DNA from: Bacillus alkalicellulosilyticus
GTDB taxonomy: Bacteria > Bacillota > Bacilli > Bacillales > Bacillaceae_F
Direction of reading: 5' to 3'
Length of the DNA: 64,000 nucleotides
Assembly: GCF_002019795.1 (NCBI RefSeq)
Contig: NZ_KV917381.1
Span: forward strand, 1,299,210-1,363,209
The notes under the pieces are model-generated. The model was not told the origin of the DNA and did no database searches. It saw nothing but the letters and a program-made list of their open reading frames with translations. Both the position numbers and the translations under genes were made by a program. Shown here one piece after another: positions 9,686 to 19,730 of this stretch. Numbering within the stretch: the stretch's first letter is position 1; each line of letters starts with the position of its first letter.

Positions 9686-9721
9686 CCTGTTATGAGAAAA
9701 ACTCATAGCAGGTTTTTTTTT
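9686..9721 (+). terminator. Rho-independent terminator after yrzQ
   Basis: CCTGTTATGAG (9686-9696) pairs with CTCATAGCAGG (9702-9712) with one G-U pair across five bases, followed by nine T. Confidence 0.92.
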
Positions 9722-9785
9722 GAAAAAAGGTTGATTATTGTAATCTATAAAATTTAGCAAGTTCATAGAAGCATGCAGGATAACT

Positions 9786-10003
9786 CAGGAAGAACACTGG
9801 CTTCGCTCGCTACGCGTAAAACAAAAGAACCTCACATTGCATCAAAAAACGCTCTTAGATGTCTTGAAAGCTAATTCAGGAAGTGCGATGGCTTCGCTCA
9901 CTGCGCGTACTTTATTAAGAAGTACACTTAATAAAGCACTTTTTAAAAGAGGGCAGTGGCTTCGTGCATCGCAATTAAGAAAGACGGCTTTGCCGTTTTT
10001 CTT
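9786..10003. repeat. Intergenic block with a 33-bp direct repeat and two hairpins
   Basis: The 375 bases between yrzQ and yrrI hold no credible gene. A degenerate 33-base unit beginning CAGGAAG and containing TGGCTTCGCTC and GCGTA occurs at 9786-9818 and 9877-9909. CTTTATTAAG (9910-9919) and CTTAATAAAG (9927-9936) form a perfect 10-base hairpin. AAGAAAGACGGC (9977-9988) pairs with GCCGTTTTTCTT (9992-10003), which could terminate transcription just before yrrI. The only open frames here are short and lack ribosome sites. Confidence 0.7.
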
Positions 10004-10053
10004 ATATTTTTCCTTTGATTGCACAACATATGGTTAGAGAGGAGGAACATACA

Positions 10054-11121
10054 ATGGAAAAAACTTCGAATACTCAATGGTTAGTACGAGCAACAATATT
10101 GTTAGTGGTCCTCTTATGTTTATATTTGGTGATGAAGCTTTCTCCCATGTGGCTACCTATTCTTAACGTGTTTGTGAGGGTGCTTATCCCTTTTTTGATT
10201 GCTGGTTTAATTACGTATTTACTTCATCCGATTATTGAAAAATCGCATGCAACTGGAATTCCTCGTCCAATTGCTGTTTTATTGATTTATTTTTTATTTT
10301 TCGGGGGGATTATTTATGCGATTTATAAAGGAACACCTTACATTATTAATCAACTAAAAGAATTAATTGAAAATTTACCTGTTTATATCAACGAGGTCCA
10401 CGGCTGGTTCACGATGTTCTCAAGTCAACTGGCTATTTTACCACAGGGTATGCAAGTACAGGTAGAAGAGTGGTTTCAAGGGTTAGAAGGAGGAGTAGAA
10501 CAAGTATTTGAAAGTATTGTAGTGTTTTTAAAAGGACTTTTAAGTTCTTTTATATACTTTATTATCATTCCTTTTTTAGTTTTTTATTTACTGAAAGATT
10601 TTAAATTGATTGAAAAAGTAGCCTGGTATTTGACACCAAAAAGATGGAGAAAAGAAGGAATTGCATTTATAAGAGATGTTGACCATTCTTTCGGTAACTA
10701 CATTCGTGGTCAAATCCTCGTTTCTTTAAGTGTTGGAATTTTAGCGACTATCGGGTTGTGGATTATTGGTATGCCTTATCCTATTTTGTTGGGAATGTTT
10801 ATTGGGATGATGGACATTATTCCGTATTTTGGTGCATTTATGGGTGCCGTTCCTGCCGTGTTAGTGGCGGCTCTTCAGTCGTGGAACATGGTTTTACTGA
10901 CAGTGCTCGTTATCTTTGTGTTACAACAAGTTGAGGGGAATATATTATCACCTGTCATTGTCGGAAAAACTTTGCATATGCATCCTGTATTAATTATGCT
11001 TGCCTTAATCGTCGGAATCGAAATTGGTGGTATTTTAGGCTTAGTGTTAGCGGTACCTACTTTGGCTATTGTCAAAGTCGTTTTACTTCATTTACGGACA
11101 AATCTTCATAATGAGCTCTAG
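10054..11121 (+). CDS. yrrI: AI-2E family transporter (YrrI-like)
   Basis: This 355-residue polytopic membrane protein of the AI-2E/PerM family has an N-terminal pair of helices, a soluble segment (residues about 90-160 with GWFTMFSSQ and PQGMQVQVEEW), then four or more helices including GMFIGMMDIIPYFGAFMGAVP, the best-conserved family stretch, and QVEGNILSPVIVGKTL. Family members export small molecules, or Na+ in some alkaliphiles; the substrate here is unknown. ATG 10054 follows GAGGAGG by 7 bases. It precedes the alaS T-box leader as in B. subtilis. Confidence 0.9.
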   Translation: MEKTSNTQWLVRATILLVVLLCLYLVMKLSPMWLPILNVFVRVLIPFLIAGLITYLLHPIIEKSHATGIPRPIAVLLIYFLFFGGIIYAIYKGTPYIINQLKELIENLPVYINEVHGWFTMFSSQLAILPQGMQVQVEEWFQGLEGGVEQVFESIVVFLKGLLSSFIYFIIIPFLVFYLLKDFKLIEKVAWYLTPKRWRKEGIAFIRDVDHSFGNYIRGQILVSLSVGILATIGLWIIGMPYPILLGMFIGMMDIIPYFGAFMGAVPAVLVAALQSWNMVLLTVLVIFVLQQVEGNILSPVIVGKTLHMHPVLIMLALIVGIEIGGILGLVLAVPTLAIVKVVLLHLRTNLHNEL

Positions 11122-11129
11122 TCATTGGC

Positions 11130-11158
11130 TTGACATCCGATTCCGCCATTTTTATAAT
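11130..11158 (+). promoter_or_regulatory. SigA promoter of the alaS leader
   Basis: TTGACA (11130-11135) and TATAAT (11153-11158) are separated by exactly 17 bases, a full consensus vegetative promoter. It starts 8 bases after the yrrI stop and would start RNA near 11165, at the beginning of the T-box. Confidence 0.9.
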
Positions 11159-11164
11159 AGAAAA

Positions 11165-11409
11165 TGGATATTAACTATGACAATACGATGAGGGAATAAG
11201 TAGGTTGAATACCCCACATAGAAGAGAATTGCTTCCTTGGCTGAAAGAAGCATGATGTGAAGGGCAACTGAAAGCTAATCCTGAGTGCAGCTAAAACCTG
11301 CCGTTAACTACGTTACAGTTCTTGAGTGATGAATACATTGTATTCATAACTAGGGTGGTACCGCGTGATGTGAAATCTCGTCCCTGTTATAGGAGACGAG
11401 TTTTTTTTT
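11165..11409 (+). promoter_or_regulatory. T-box leader controlling alaS
   Basis: The 245-base leader has the invariant T-box AGGGTGGTACCGCG at 11352-11365, followed by a terminator made of CTCGTCCCT (11377-11385) and AGGAGACGAG (11391-11400) with nine T. The region before it can fold into the stem I/II/III arrangement. Uncharged tRNA-Ala is expected to pair with the leader and prevent termination. The specifier codon was not assigned with certainty, so the tRNA-Ala identity rests on the downstream gene. Confidence 0.93.
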
Positions 11410-11443
11410 ATGCATGAAACTAAATAGTGGGAGGAAAAAGATT

Positions 11444-14083
11444 GTGAGTAAATTATCATCGGCAGAAGTTCGCCAAATGTTTTTAGACTTTTTTAAAGAG
11501 AAAGGACATGATATTGAGCCAAGTGCTTCTTTGGTTCCGGTTGAGGATCCGACATTATTATGGATAAACAGTGGTGTCGCCACATTGAAAAAATATTTTG
11601 ATGGCCGTGTCATTCCTGATAATCCAAGAATTACGAATGCGCAAAAATCGATTCGTACGAATGATATTGAGAATGTAGGTAAAACAGCTCGGCATCACAC
11701 GTTTTTCGAAATGCTAGGAAACTTTTCAATAGGAGATTACTTTAAAGAAGAATCCATTGATTGGGCTTGGGAGTTTTTAACGAGTAAAAAATGGATTGGC
11801 TTTGACCCTGAAAAACTTTCTGTTACTATCCACCCTGAGGATCATGAAGCATTTGCCTATTGGAATGAGAAAATAGGTGTACCAGATGAAAGAATTATCC
11901 GTCTTGAAGGGAACTTCTGGGATATTGGTGAAGGACCAAGTGGCCCTAATACTGAAATTTTCTATGATCGTGGACCTGAATATGGTGCTGACCCAAATGA
12001 CCCTGAATTATACCCAGGTGGAGAAAATGACCGCTATTTAGAAGTCTGGAATCTTGTGTTTTCTCAGTTTAATCATAATCCTGATGGTACATATACTCCT
12101 TTACCAAAGAAAAACATTGATACTGGCATGGGACTTGAGCGAATGGTGTCAATCATTCAAGATGTCCCAACCAATTTTGATACGGATTTATTTATGCCTA
12201 TAATTGAGGCAACGGAAAAGTTAACTTCAGTAAAATATGGTTCCGATAAAGACATTGATGTTAGTTTTAAAGTGATAGCAGACCATATCCGTACCGTTAC
12301 ATTTGCAATAGGAGACGGAGCCCTACCTTCAAATGAAGGAAGAGGCTATGTACTCAGACGCTTACTTCGTCGTGCAGTAAGATATGCAAAATTAATAGGG
12401 ATAGAGCGTCCATTTATGTATGAACTAGTTCCAGTTGTTGGAGCCATTATGGTTGATTTTTATCCTGAAGTGAAGGATAAAACAGAGTTCATTCAAAAAG
12501 TTATTAAAAATGAAGAGGAACGCTTCCATGAAACGCTTCATGAGGGACTCGCGATTCTCTCAAAAATTATAAAAGATACAGAAGCAAGGAAGGAAACTGT
12601 CATCTCTGGGCAAGATGTCTTCCGTTTATATGACACATATGGTTTTCCAATTGACTTAACTGAGGAATATGCAGAAGAGAAAGGGTTAACGATTGACCGA
12701 GCAGGTTTTGAAAAAGAAATGGAAGGACAACGAGAGCGTGCACGAGCAGCCCAACAAAAAACAGATTCGATGCAAATCCAAGACCAACTGTTAAGTGAGA
12801 TAAAAGTTGCAAGTACATTTGTCGGTTATGACCGCCTTGAAACCAACGCCATTGTTGAGGCAATCATTCATGAAAAGGAACTTGTTGATTTTGCTGGAGT
12901 CGACCAAGAGGTAAAAGTCGTGCTTAATGAAACACCGTTTTATGCTGAAAGTGGTGGACAAATTGCTGATAAAGGTACTTTAGTTGGTGATGGTGTGAAA
13001 GCACATGTCATCAATGTTCAAAAGGCACCAAATGGCCAAAATCTTCACACTGTAAAAATTGTTCAAGGCACATTAAAGCAGGGTATTAAGCTATTAGCTA
13101 CAGTGGAAGAAACAAGTCGTCATGGCGTAATTAAAAACCATACAGCCACTCACCTTTTACATCGAGCCTTAAAAGATGTATTAGGAGAACATGTAAACCA
13201 AGCCGGTTCACTTGTAACGGAAGAGCGATTACGCTTTGACTTCTCACACTTTGGTCAAATTACCCCTGAAGAATTAGCTACCATTGAACAAATCGTGAAT
13301 CAGAAGATTTGGGATGCTATTTCTGTTAATATTGAGTCGAAAAAAATTGATGAGGCTAAAGCAATGGGAGCTATGGCTTTGTTCGGCGAGAAATATGGCG
13401 ATGTTGTTCGTGTCGTTCAAGTTGGCCAATATAGTATTGAGTTATGCGGAGGATGCCATGTTCGCAACACCGCTGAAATCGGATTGTTTAAAATTGCATC
13501 TGAGTCAGGTATAGGTGCTGGTGTTAGACGTATTGAAGCTGTGACAGGTAAAGGTGCTTATCAATTTATGAATGATAAGCTAGAACTGTTACAAGATGCG
13601 GCAGAAGGCTTAAAAGCAAAAAATGTGAATGATGTTCCTGCACGTATTTCTGGCTTACAACAACAAATTAGAGAATTACAGCGAGAAAATGAATCTTTAT
13701 CCGCTAAATTGGGTAATATGGAAGCAGGGAATTTAGTCAATGAAGTGAAAACGTTAAACGGAGTCCAAGTGTTAGTAAAACAAGTCCAAGGTGCTGATAT
13801 GGATGGATTACGTTCGATTGTAGATACCATTAAAGGGAAAATTGGTTCTGGAATCATCGTTCTTGGCTCTGCGACTAATGGAAAAGTCAATTTAGTAGCA
13901 GGTGTCTCTAAAGACTTAATTGATAAAGGTTTCCATGCGGGTAAGCTAGTGAAAGAAGTTGCTTCAAGATGCGGCGGTGGAGGTGGCGGTCGCCCTGATA
14001 TGGCGCAAGCTGGAGGAAAAAATCCTGAAAAACTTGACGAAGCATTACAATTTGTAAGAGAATATGTCGATTCAATTTCCTAA
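11444..14083 (+). CDS. alaS: Alanyl-tRNA synthetase
   Basis: This 879-residue class II synthetase charges tRNA-Ala. It starts [20 protein letters not shown] as in other bacilli. The aminoacylation core is followed by the editing domain with the metal site HTATHLLH (near residue 566) and ELCGGCH (near 668), which removes mischarged Ser and Gly. A coiled coil ([19 protein letters not shown]) and the C-Ala domain with a Gly-rich stretch complete it. GTG 11444 was chosen because GGGAGG at 11430-11435 precedes it by 8 bases; the longer frame from ATG 11414 has no ribosome site. Expression is governed by the T-box just upstream. Confidence 0.97.
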   Translation: MSKLSSAEVRQMFLDFFKEKGHDIEPSASLVPVEDPTLLWINSGVATLKKYFDGRVIPDNPRITNAQKSIRTNDIENVGKTARHHTFFEMLGNFSIGDYFKEESIDWAWEFLTSKKWIGFDPEKLSVTIHPEDHEAFAYWNEKIGVPDERIIRLEGNFWDIGEGPSGPNTEIFYDRGPEYGADPNDPELYPGGENDRYLEVWNLVFSQFNHNPDGTYTPLPKKNIDTGMGLERMVSIIQDVPTNFDTDLFMPIIEATEKLTSVKYGSDKDIDVSFKVIADHIRTVTFAIGDGALPSNEGRGYVLRRLLRRAVRYAKLIGIERPFMYELVPVVGAIMVDFYPEVKDKTEFIQKVIKNEEERFHETLHEGLAILSKIIKDTEARKETVISGQDVFRLYDTYGFPIDLTEEYAEEKGLTIDRAGFEKEMEGQRERARAAQQKTDSMQIQDQLLSEIKVASTFVGYDRLETNAIVEAIIHEKELVDFAGVDQEVKVVLNETPFYAESGGQIADKGTLVGDGVKAHVINVQKAPNGQNLHTVKIVQGTLKQGIKLLATVEETSRHGVIKNHTATHLLHRALKDVLGEHVNQAGSLVTEERLRFDFSHFGQITPEELATIEQIVNQKIWDAISVNIESKKIDEAKAMGAMALFGEKYGDVVRVVQVGQYSIELCGGCHVRNTAEIGLFKIASESGIGAGVRRIEAVTGKGAYQFMNDKLELLQDAAEGLKAKNVNDVPARISGLQQQIRELQRENESLSAKLGNMEAGNLVNEVKTLNGVQVLVKQVQGADMDGLRSIVDTIKGKIGSGIIVLGSATNGKVNLVAGVSKDLIDKGFHAGKLVKEVASRCGGGGGGRPDMAQAGGKNPEKLDEALQFVREYVDSIS

Positions 14084-14177
14084 ATAGCCCTCTATGGTGT
14101 ACAATAAAAGTAAGATCCATGTATTGGTATTCTACTAATACTGGAAGTAAGGGCAGTATGAGAAAGAGGTGTTTGTG

Positions 14178-14447
14178 ATGGGCTCAATGGACAATACTAT
14201 GAAGTTTAATTTTCAAGATGAAACGATTGATGTTGATGTCCAGGAAGTGCTGTTATCTGTATATGAAGCGCTAGAAGAGAAAGGATATAATCCGATTAAT
14301 CAGATTGTGGGATATTTACTTTCTGGAGACCCGGCGTATATTCCAAGACACAACGATGCGAGAACTCTAATCAGAAAGCTAGAACGGGACGAGCTTATTG
14401 AAGAACTTGTGAAGTCCTATTTGTCACAGCACCAGAAGGGTAAATAA
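14178..14447 (+). CDS. ireB: IreB-family regulatory phosphoprotein
   Basis: This 89-residue protein (YrzL, UPF0297) contains [41 protein letters not shown] and [14 protein letters not shown], all strongly conserved in Firmicutes. In Enterococcus IreB is phosphorylated by the PASTA kinase IreK and affects cephalosporin resistance. Residues near the N-terminus (T8 in this start) are the likely phosphoacceptor region by analogy. ATG 14178 follows AGAGGTG. The stop shares one base with the start of ruvX, indicating translational coupling. Confidence 0.93.
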   Translation: MGSMDNTMKFNFQDETIDVDVQEVLLSVYEALEEKGYNPINQIVGYLLSGDPAYIPRHNDARTLIRKLERDELIEELVKSYLSQHQKGK

Positions 14448-14866
14448 TGAGAACGTTAGGATTAGACGTAGGTACAAAAACAATTGGGATTGCAATCAGT
14501 GACGAACTTGGATGGACCGCACAAGGACTGGATACACTAAGAAGGAACGTTGAGGATGATTCTGCTGATTTTCAAAAGTTAGTGGACATTATTACTGAAA
14601 ACAACGTAGGAAAGATTGTAGTGGGCTTGCCAAAAAACATGAATGGAACGATTGGACCTAGTGGGGTAGCATGCCAGGAATTTGCTGATCGTCTTTCTCA
14701 ACTTCAAGAACATCCAGTTGTCCTTTGGGACGAAAGACTGACCACTATGGCAGCTGAAAAAATGCTCATATCTGCTGATGTGAGTCGCAAGAAAAGAAAA
14801 AAAGTCATTGATAAAATGGCTGCAGTAATGATTTTACAAGGTTATCTCGATAATCAATCAAAATGA
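14447..14866 (+). CDS. ruvX: Putative Holliday junction resolvase / pre-16S rRNA nuclease YqgF
   Basis: This 139-residue RNase H-fold nuclease (YrrK) carries the first acidic motif [11 protein letters not shown], the conserved [10 protein letters not shown], and the distal WDERLTT with Asp/Glu and [13 protein letters not shown]. Family members were called Holliday resolvases and are now also credited with 5' maturation of 16S rRNA. The start overlaps the ireB stop (TAATG), and yrzB starts 16 bases after the stop. Confidence 0.93.
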   Translation: MRTLGLDVGTKTIGIAISDELGWTAQGLDTLRRNVEDDSADFQKLVDIITENNVGKIVVGLPKNMNGTIGPSGVACQEFADRLSQLQEHPVVLWDERLTTMAAEKMLISADVSRKKRKKVIDKMAAVMILQGYLDNQSK

Positions 14867-14882
14867 AGTAGGTGTCAATGAT

Positions 14883-15182
14883 ATGGAACAAGAAAGAGAA
14901 CGCATTATCATCCCAGACGAAAACGGCGATGAGCATTTATTTGAAGAATTATTTACCTTTTCTGTAGATGAAACAGGAAAATCCTATATCCTTCTTTTGC
15001 CAGTAGGTGAGGAAGAAGATGATGAAGAGGGCGTTGAGGTTGTTGCCTTCCGTTATGAAGATAAAGAAGATGAAGATTCTGACATCGCTTTATTCCCCAT
15101 TGAAACTGATGAGGAATGGAATATGGTAGAAGAAATGCTTAACACGTTTAACGATAGTGAAGAAGAGGACGACGACGAGTAA
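14883..15182 (+). CDS. yrzB: DUF1292 family protein (YrzB-like)
   Basis: This small, very acidic protein of 99 residues has FEELFTFSVDETGKSYILL and a central VVAFRYED, the DUF1292 signature, with Asp/Glu tracts in the middle and at the end. The function is unknown. It closes the ireB-ruvX-yrzB group, conserved throughout bacilli, and a very strong terminator follows. Confidence 0.9.
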   Translation: MEQERERIIIPDENGDEHLFEELFTFSVDETGKSYILLLPVGEEEDDEEGVEVVAFRYEDKEDEDSDIALFPIETDEEWNMVEEMLNTFNDSEEEDDDE

Positions 15183-15191
15183 ATAATACGA

Positions 15192-15233
15192 GGGTGTATG
15201 AAAGAGAGTTTTCTCTTTCATACACCCTTTTTT
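15192..15233 (+). terminator. Rho-independent terminator after yrzB
   Basis: GGGTGTATGAAAGAGA (15192-15207) pairs perfectly over 16 bases with TCTCTTTCATACACCC (15212-15227) across a 4-base loop, followed by six T. Confidence 0.95.
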
Positions 15234-15268
15234 ACAAAGGCGCTGGAACATAATCAGCTAAAACAACT

Positions 15269-15480
15269 GCAATGGCTTTACTAGCAACAAATCCCGTTGA
15301 GAAACCCCTTCAAAAAAAGTGTAGAAACGTTAAAGCTTTGCACGATCAGGCCGGTAATTTCAAATGGTAAATTCGAAATAAATCGGAGGCCACTGAAAAA
15401 GTACAAACCAACTTTTTTAATGCCTTTGATTATGGTTGCAATGGCTCCACTCGTTGCCAACCTGCTACGAGAAACCCCTC
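15269..15480. repeat. Dispersed intergenic repeat, one good and one decayed copy
   Basis: The 398-base gap before mltG contains no supported gene. Bases 15385-15480 (GGAGGCCACTG to GAAACCCC) are the reverse complement, with few changes, of 41071-41164 in this window. A shorter, more decayed copy of the right half, with CAATGGCT and GAGAAACCCCT, lies at 15269-15311 in the same orientation. The matching element at 41 kb carries a perfect hairpin at its end; here only half of that hairpin remains. Confidence 0.8.
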
Positions 15481-15581
15481 ATAAATCGCTTTTCTTTTGT
15501 TAATTTCGACTTTTTTACACATAATTCTGCTATTTCCTCTTTTGATATAGTATAATATACAGGGTGAAAGGGGGAGCTATA

Positions 15582-16751
15582 GTGACTAAGCAAAAAGACC
15601 GTAAGCGAGATTTATATGCAGAACGGGTTGCTCAAGCAAGAATAGTTAGACGGATTGTGTTTGTTTGTTTTATCATACTCATAATTATTGCTGGAGCTGG
15701 AGCCACTTCAGCTTATTATTACATTCAATCAGCACTAGGTCCTATAGATGAAAAAAGTAACGAAACGGTAAATGTTGAGATACCAATAGGGTCTTCAAGT
15801 ACACAAATTGGAAGAATACTTGAAGAAGAGGGACTTATAAAGAATGCTTCTTTCTTTCGTTATTATATTCGATATAAAAACGAGTCAGGGTTTCAAGCAG
15901 GTAATTATGAACTTTCACCTTCAATGACAATTGATGATATTATTGTCGAATTAAAAGAAGGTAAGGTTCTTCAAGAAGCAGAACTCGTATTTACTGTGCC
16001 AGAGGGATTATGGTTAGAATCTGTAGTGAAAATTATTGCAAAAGAGACAGACCATGAAGAAGAAGCAATCCTTGAGTTGTTAGAAGACCGAGAGTACCTT
16101 GAACAATTAATTAGTAAGTATGATGTCCTAACTGATGATATCTTAAATGAAGAAATACGTCACCCGTTAGAAGGGTATTTATTCCCTGCAAGATACGACT
16201 TCCTTGATGCGGATGTCTCGATTAAGTCCATTATAGAAACGATGATCAAACGAACAAATGATGTCGTCATGCCTTTAGTTACATTGCATCCTGACAGTGA
16301 ATATTCGATTCATGAACTGCTATCATTAGCGTCCATTATAGAAAGAGAAGCTAAACAGAATGAGGATCGCTTTAAAATCTCTGGAGTACTTTACAACCGT
16401 CTAGAAAGAGGGATGATGCTACAAGTTGACCCTACGGTCGCTTATGCTCACGGAGAACATCAATACATGACATCATTTGCAGCGTTAGAAATTGATTCTC
16501 CTTATAACACATATAGGTATACAGGCATTCCGCCAGGTCCTATAGCTAATCCTGGGGAGGCGTCAATTAAGGCAGCCTTTACTCCTGATGACATTGATTA
16601 TTTATTCTTCTATGCCCGCTATAACGGTGAAGTGATTTATACGGAAACATATGCTGAGCATAGCCGTGTACAGCAGGAATATCGACAAGAATGGATAGAC
16701 GCAATGGAGCAAAATGCACAAGAAGAACAGGAAGAAACGGAAGAGGAATAG
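15582..16751 (+). CDS. mltG: Endolytic murein transglycosylase MltG
   Basis: This 389-residue YceG-family enzyme cleaves nascent glycan strands at the membrane and helps set their length. A cytoplasmic basic N-terminus is followed by one transmembrane helix (residues about 23-45, VFVCFIILIIIAGAGATSAY), a LysM-like subdomain, and the catalytic domain with ASIIEREAKQNEDR, where the first Glu is the catalytic acid, and PYNTYRYTGIPPGPIANPG. GTG 15582 was chosen over GTG 15564 because GGGGGAG at 15570-15576 precedes it. A terminator overlaps the stop codon region. A TATAAT at 15551-15556 is a likely -10. Confidence 0.93.
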   Translation: MTKQKDRKRDLYAERVAQARIVRRIVFVCFIILIIIAGAGATSAYYYIQSALGPIDEKSNETVNVEIPIGSSSTQIGRILEEEGLIKNASFFRYYIRYKNESGFQAGNYELSPSMTIDDIIVELKEGKVLQEAELVFTVPEGLWLESVVKIIAKETDHEEEAILELLEDREYLEQLISKYDVLTDDILNEEIRHPLEGYLFPARYDFLDADVSIKSIIETMIKRTNDVVMPLVTLHPDSEYSIHELLSLASIIEREAKQNEDRFKISGVLYNRLERGMMLQVDPTVAYAHGEHQYMTSFAALEIDSPYNTYRYTGIPPGPIANPGEASIKAAFTPDDIDYLFFYARYNGEVIYTETYAEHSRVQQEYRQEWIDAMEQNAQEEQEETEEE

Positions 16752-16775
16752 GGAGAATGACTCCTATTCCCTTTT
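16745..16775 (+). terminator. Terminator overlapping the mltG stop
   Basis: GGAATAGGGAG (16745-16755) pairs with CTCCTATTCC (16761-16770) with one bulged G, followed by CTTTTTCC. The mltG stop at 16749-16751 lies in the left arm. Confidence 0.75.
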
Positions 16776-16851
16776 TCCTATGGTTTAAACTTTCTAAAAT
16801 AAGAAACAATTAATGAAGTAAAGAGAAAATTCATAAAGTAGAGGATTGTTC

Positions 16852-17517
16852 ATGATAGGGAATAATGAAATTATTCAGTACTTAGAAAACCTCATACCAA
16901 CACGGTCAGAGGTCCTAATAGAGATGGAAGCGTATGCCAAAGAGCATAACGTTCCCATAATGGAGTTAATAGGAATAGAAATGATTCTACAGCTATTAAA
17001 GCTGGCTAAACCAAAGAGAATACTCGAAATAGGTACAGCAATAGGATATTCAGCGATTCGAATGGCTGAAGCACTACCAGACTGTGAAATTGTCACAATT
17101 GAACGAGATGAGGTACGGTATCAAAAAGCGTTAACGTTTATTGCTAAGGCACAGATGGAAAATAGAATAACCGTTATATTAGGAGATGCACTTGAAATAG
17201 AGGGGAAACTTGAAAAACAAGCTCCATTTGATGTATTATTTATTGATGCTGCAAAAGGACAATATCAACGTTTTTTCGAAAAGTATAGTTCATATGTAAA
17301 AAACGGTGGTACGATTATTTCAGATAATGTGCTTTTTAAGGGGTATGTTGCAAATATAGAACAAGTGGAAAAAAAGAGGCTAAAATCATTGGCAAAAAAA
17401 CTTTCCACGTATAATGAATGGTTAATGAATTTAGCTAACTATGATACGTCAATCATACCTATAGGTGATGGTGTTGCAATTAGTATTAAGGGAGAGGAAG
17501 GTGACACAAATGAATAA
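16852..17517 (+). CDS. trmR: tRNA 5-hydroxyuridine methyltransferase (YrrM/TrmR)
   Basis: This 221-residue class I SAM-dependent O-methyltransferase has motif I ILEIGTAIGYSAIRMA (residues about 60-75), the following acidic VTIERDE, and FDVLFIDAAKGQYQRFF, the DxAK metal/substrate motif of the family. In B. subtilis TrmR methylates ho5U34 to mo5U34 in tRNAs, and the next two genes make the ho5U. ATG 16852 has GAGG 7 bases upstream; an in-frame TTG at 16846 is unlikely. The 3' end overlaps the next start by 8 bases, so this is a coupled operon trmR-trhP1-trhP2-udk. Confidence 0.92.
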   Translation: MIGNNEIIQYLENLIPTRSEVLIEMEAYAKEHNVPIMELIGIEMILQLLKLAKPKRILEIGTAIGYSAIRMAEALPDCEIVTIERDEVRYQKALTFIAKAQMENRITVILGDALEIEGKLEKQAPFDVLFIDAAKGQYQRFFEKYSSYVKNGGTIISDNVLFKGYVANIEQVEKKRLKSLAKKLSTYNEWLMNLANYDTSIIPIGDGVAISIKGEEGDTNE

Positions 17518-18442
17518 AATACCAGAAATACTGGTTACTCCAAATAGTGTTACGGCTGTTGAACGACTTATTAAAGCAGGAGCCAATGCGGTTGTCATTG
17601 GGGAAGAAAAATTTGGACTTCGCCTAGCGGGTGAATTTTCTCGTGCTGAAGTAGAAGAAGCAACAAAGATTGCCCACGAGCATGGAGCAAAAGTATATGT
17701 AGCAATGAATGCAATTTTTCATAACGATAGAATTGCAGAACTGCCGGATTATCTAGCATTTCTTGATAAAATAAATGTAGATGCTGTGATTTTTGGTGAC
17801 CCAGCTGTTATCATGGCCGCCAAAGAAGTAGCGCCAAACATGAGGTTACATTGGAATACAGAAACCACAGCTACAAATTGGTTTACTGCGAACTATTGGG
17901 GGAAAAGAGGAGCAACTCGTGTCGTAGTAGCTCGCGAAATCAATATGGATGCCATTGTCGAAATGAAAGAGCATGCAGAAGTAGAAGTTGAAGTTCAAGT
18001 TCATGGAATGACCAACATGTTTCAATCAAAGAGAACATTAATCGGAAATTATTTTCAATATCAAGGTAAAGACCTAAAAGTCGAAAAAACAGATAAAAGT
18101 AGACAAATGTTCTTATATGACCCTGAACGAGGAGCCAAATATCCTATTTATGAAGACATAAACGGAACTCATATTATGAGTCCAAAGGATATTTGTATTA
18201 TTGATGAGCTTGAGGATATGTTAGAGGCGGGAATAGATAGCTTTAAAATTGAAGGATTATTTAAGTCAACGGAATACATGGAATCGATTATTGCGCTTTA
18301 TAAAGAAGCGATACAATTATATTTTGAAGACGAGCAGCGGTATGAAGATAAAAAAGAAGAGTATTTAGAACAGATTAGAGATTTACAACCTCCTAATCGA
18401 GATATCGATACAGGCTTCTTCTTTAAAGAAACGGTTTACTAA
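17510..18442 (+). CDS. trhP1: U32 family peptidase-like tRNA hydroxylation protein (YrrN/TrhP1)
   Basis: This 310-residue U32-family protein with a TIM-barrel-like N-terminus contains PNSVTAVERLIKAGANAVVIG, NTETTATNWF, VVVAREINM, VQVHGMTNMFQSKRTL and GIDSFKIEGLFKS. In B. subtilis the yrrN-yrrO pair supports prephenate-dependent hydroxylation of wobble U34 (ho5U). It lacks the cysteine cluster seen in its neighbour TrhP2, which suggests a non-metal subunit. The start overlaps trmR by 8 bases with AGGAAGGTGA just upstream. Confidence 0.9.
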   Translation: MNKIPEILVTPNSVTAVERLIKAGANAVVIGEEKFGLRLAGEFSRAEVEEATKIAHEHGAKVYVAMNAIFHNDRIAELPDYLAFLDKINVDAVIFGDPAVIMAAKEVAPNMRLHWNTETTATNWFTANYWGKRGATRVVVAREINMDAIVEMKEHAEVEVEVQVHGMTNMFQSKRTLIGNYFQYQGKDLKVEKTDKSRQMFLYDPERGAKYPIYEDINGTHIMSPKDICIIDELEDMLEAGIDSFKIEGLFKSTEYMESIIALYKEAIQLYFEDEQRYEDKKEEYLEQIRDLQPPNRDIDTGFFFKETVY

Positions 18443-18455
18443 GGAGGGAAATAGA

Positions 18456-19730
18456 ATGCAAGCCATATCAGAACGAACAGCAGAAGGAAAGCGAATTATC
18501 GTAAAAAAACCAGAGTTATTAGCTCCTGCTGGTAACCTTGAGAAACTAAAAATAGCGATTCATTACGGAGCAGATGCTGTTTTTATTGGTGGACAAGAGT
18601 TTGGATTACGATCTAACGCAGATAATTTTTCAAAAGAAGAAATGCGTGAGGGCGTAGAATTTGCTAATAAATACGGAGCCAAGGTCTATGTCACTACAAA
18701 TATTTTTGCTCATAATGAAAATATGGATGGGTTGGAAGAATATTTACAAGGTCTTCAGGAAGTTGGAGTAACAGGAATTATTGTGGCAGACCCACTTATT
18801 ATTGAAACCTGTCGTAAAGTTGCTCCGAATGTAGAAATTCATCTAAGTACTCAGCAGTCATTATCAAACTGGCTAGCGGTTAAGTACTGGAAAGATGAAG
18901 GGCTTCACCGTGTCGTATTAGCGCGTGAGGTAGGCCTTGAAGAGATGCTTGAAATGAAAAAGCATGTTGACATTGAAATTGAAACATTTATCCACGGGGC
19001 GATGTGTATTTCTTATTCAGGTCGTTGTGTATTGAGTAATCATATGACAGCTAGAGACTCCAATCGCGGCGGCTGTTGCCAATCGTGTCGTTGGGATTAT
19101 AATCTCTTTGAAGAAGCGGAAGAAGACGGAGTGCATAAAGAAACGGCTTTGTACGGGGATGAGGATGCCCCATATACAATGAGCCCAAAAGATTTGAACT
19201 TACTTCAATCGATACCTAAATTAATTGAGGCAGGGATCGACAGCCTTAAAGTGGAAGGGCGTATGAAGTCCATTCACTATGTAGCTACAGTAACTTCTGT
19301 GTATCGTAAAGTCATTGACGCATATTGTGAGGACCCTGACAATTTTGTTATTAAAAAGGAATGGGTTCAAGAGTTGGAGAAATGTGCAAATCGTGATTTT
19401 GCTCCACAGTTTTTTGAGGGAACTCCAACGTATCAAGAGCAAATGTACGGAAATCATCCGAAACGAACGACGTATGATTTTGCTGGTCTTGTCCTAGACT
19501 ATGATGAAGAGACATCAATTGTTACATTGCAACAAAGGAACCATTTTAAGCCTGGTGATGAAATTGAATTTTTCGGGCCTGAAATCGATAATTTTGTACA
19601 AACCGTTGAGACGATATGGGATGAGGACGGGAATGAACTTGATGCCGCAAGACACCCGTTACAAATTGTTAAATTAAAGGTAAAACACAAAGTCTATCCT
19701 AATAACATGATGCGTAAAGAGGTTCGATAA
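18456..19730 (+). CDS. trhP2: U32 family tRNA hydroxylation protein (YrrO/TrhP2)
   Basis: This 424-residue U32-family protein contains [50 protein letters not shown] and [12 protein letters not shown]. The four cysteines of these last two motifs are the Fe-S ligands of TrhP-type enzymes. It extends beyond TrhP1 with a C-terminal beta-barrel domain ([11 protein letters not shown] onward). With the partner it is expected to convert U34 to ho5U using prephenate. AAGGAGGG precedes ATG 18456, and the last base of the stop is the first of udk. Confidence 0.92.
   Translation: MQAISERTAEGKRIIVKKPELLAPAGNLEKLKIAIHYGADAVFIGGQEFGLRSNADNFSKEEMREGVEFANKYGAKVYVTTNIFAHNENMDGLEEYLQGLQEVGVTGIIVADPLIIETCRKVAPNVEIHLSTQQSLSNWLAVKYWKDEGLHRVVLAREVGLEEMLEMKKHVDIEIETFIHGAMCISYSGRCVLSNHMTARDSNRGGCCQSCRWDYNLFEEAEEDGVHKETALYGDEDAPYTMSPKDLNLLQSIPKLIEAGIDSLKVEGRMKSIHYVATVTSVYRKVIDAYCEDPDNFVIKKEWVQELEKCANRDFAPQFFEGTPTYQEQMYGNHPKRTTYDFAGLVLDYDEETSIVTLQQRNHFKPGDEIEFFGPEIDNFVQTVETIWDEDGNELDAARHPLQIVKLKVKHKVYPNNMMRKEVR

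Noticed and set aside
15297-15503. Frame with RPLKKYKPTFLMPLIMVAMA, also open at 41063-41263 on the minus strand
   Set aside because: The shared peptide comes from the dispersed DNA repeat; starts differ and neither has a ribosome site.
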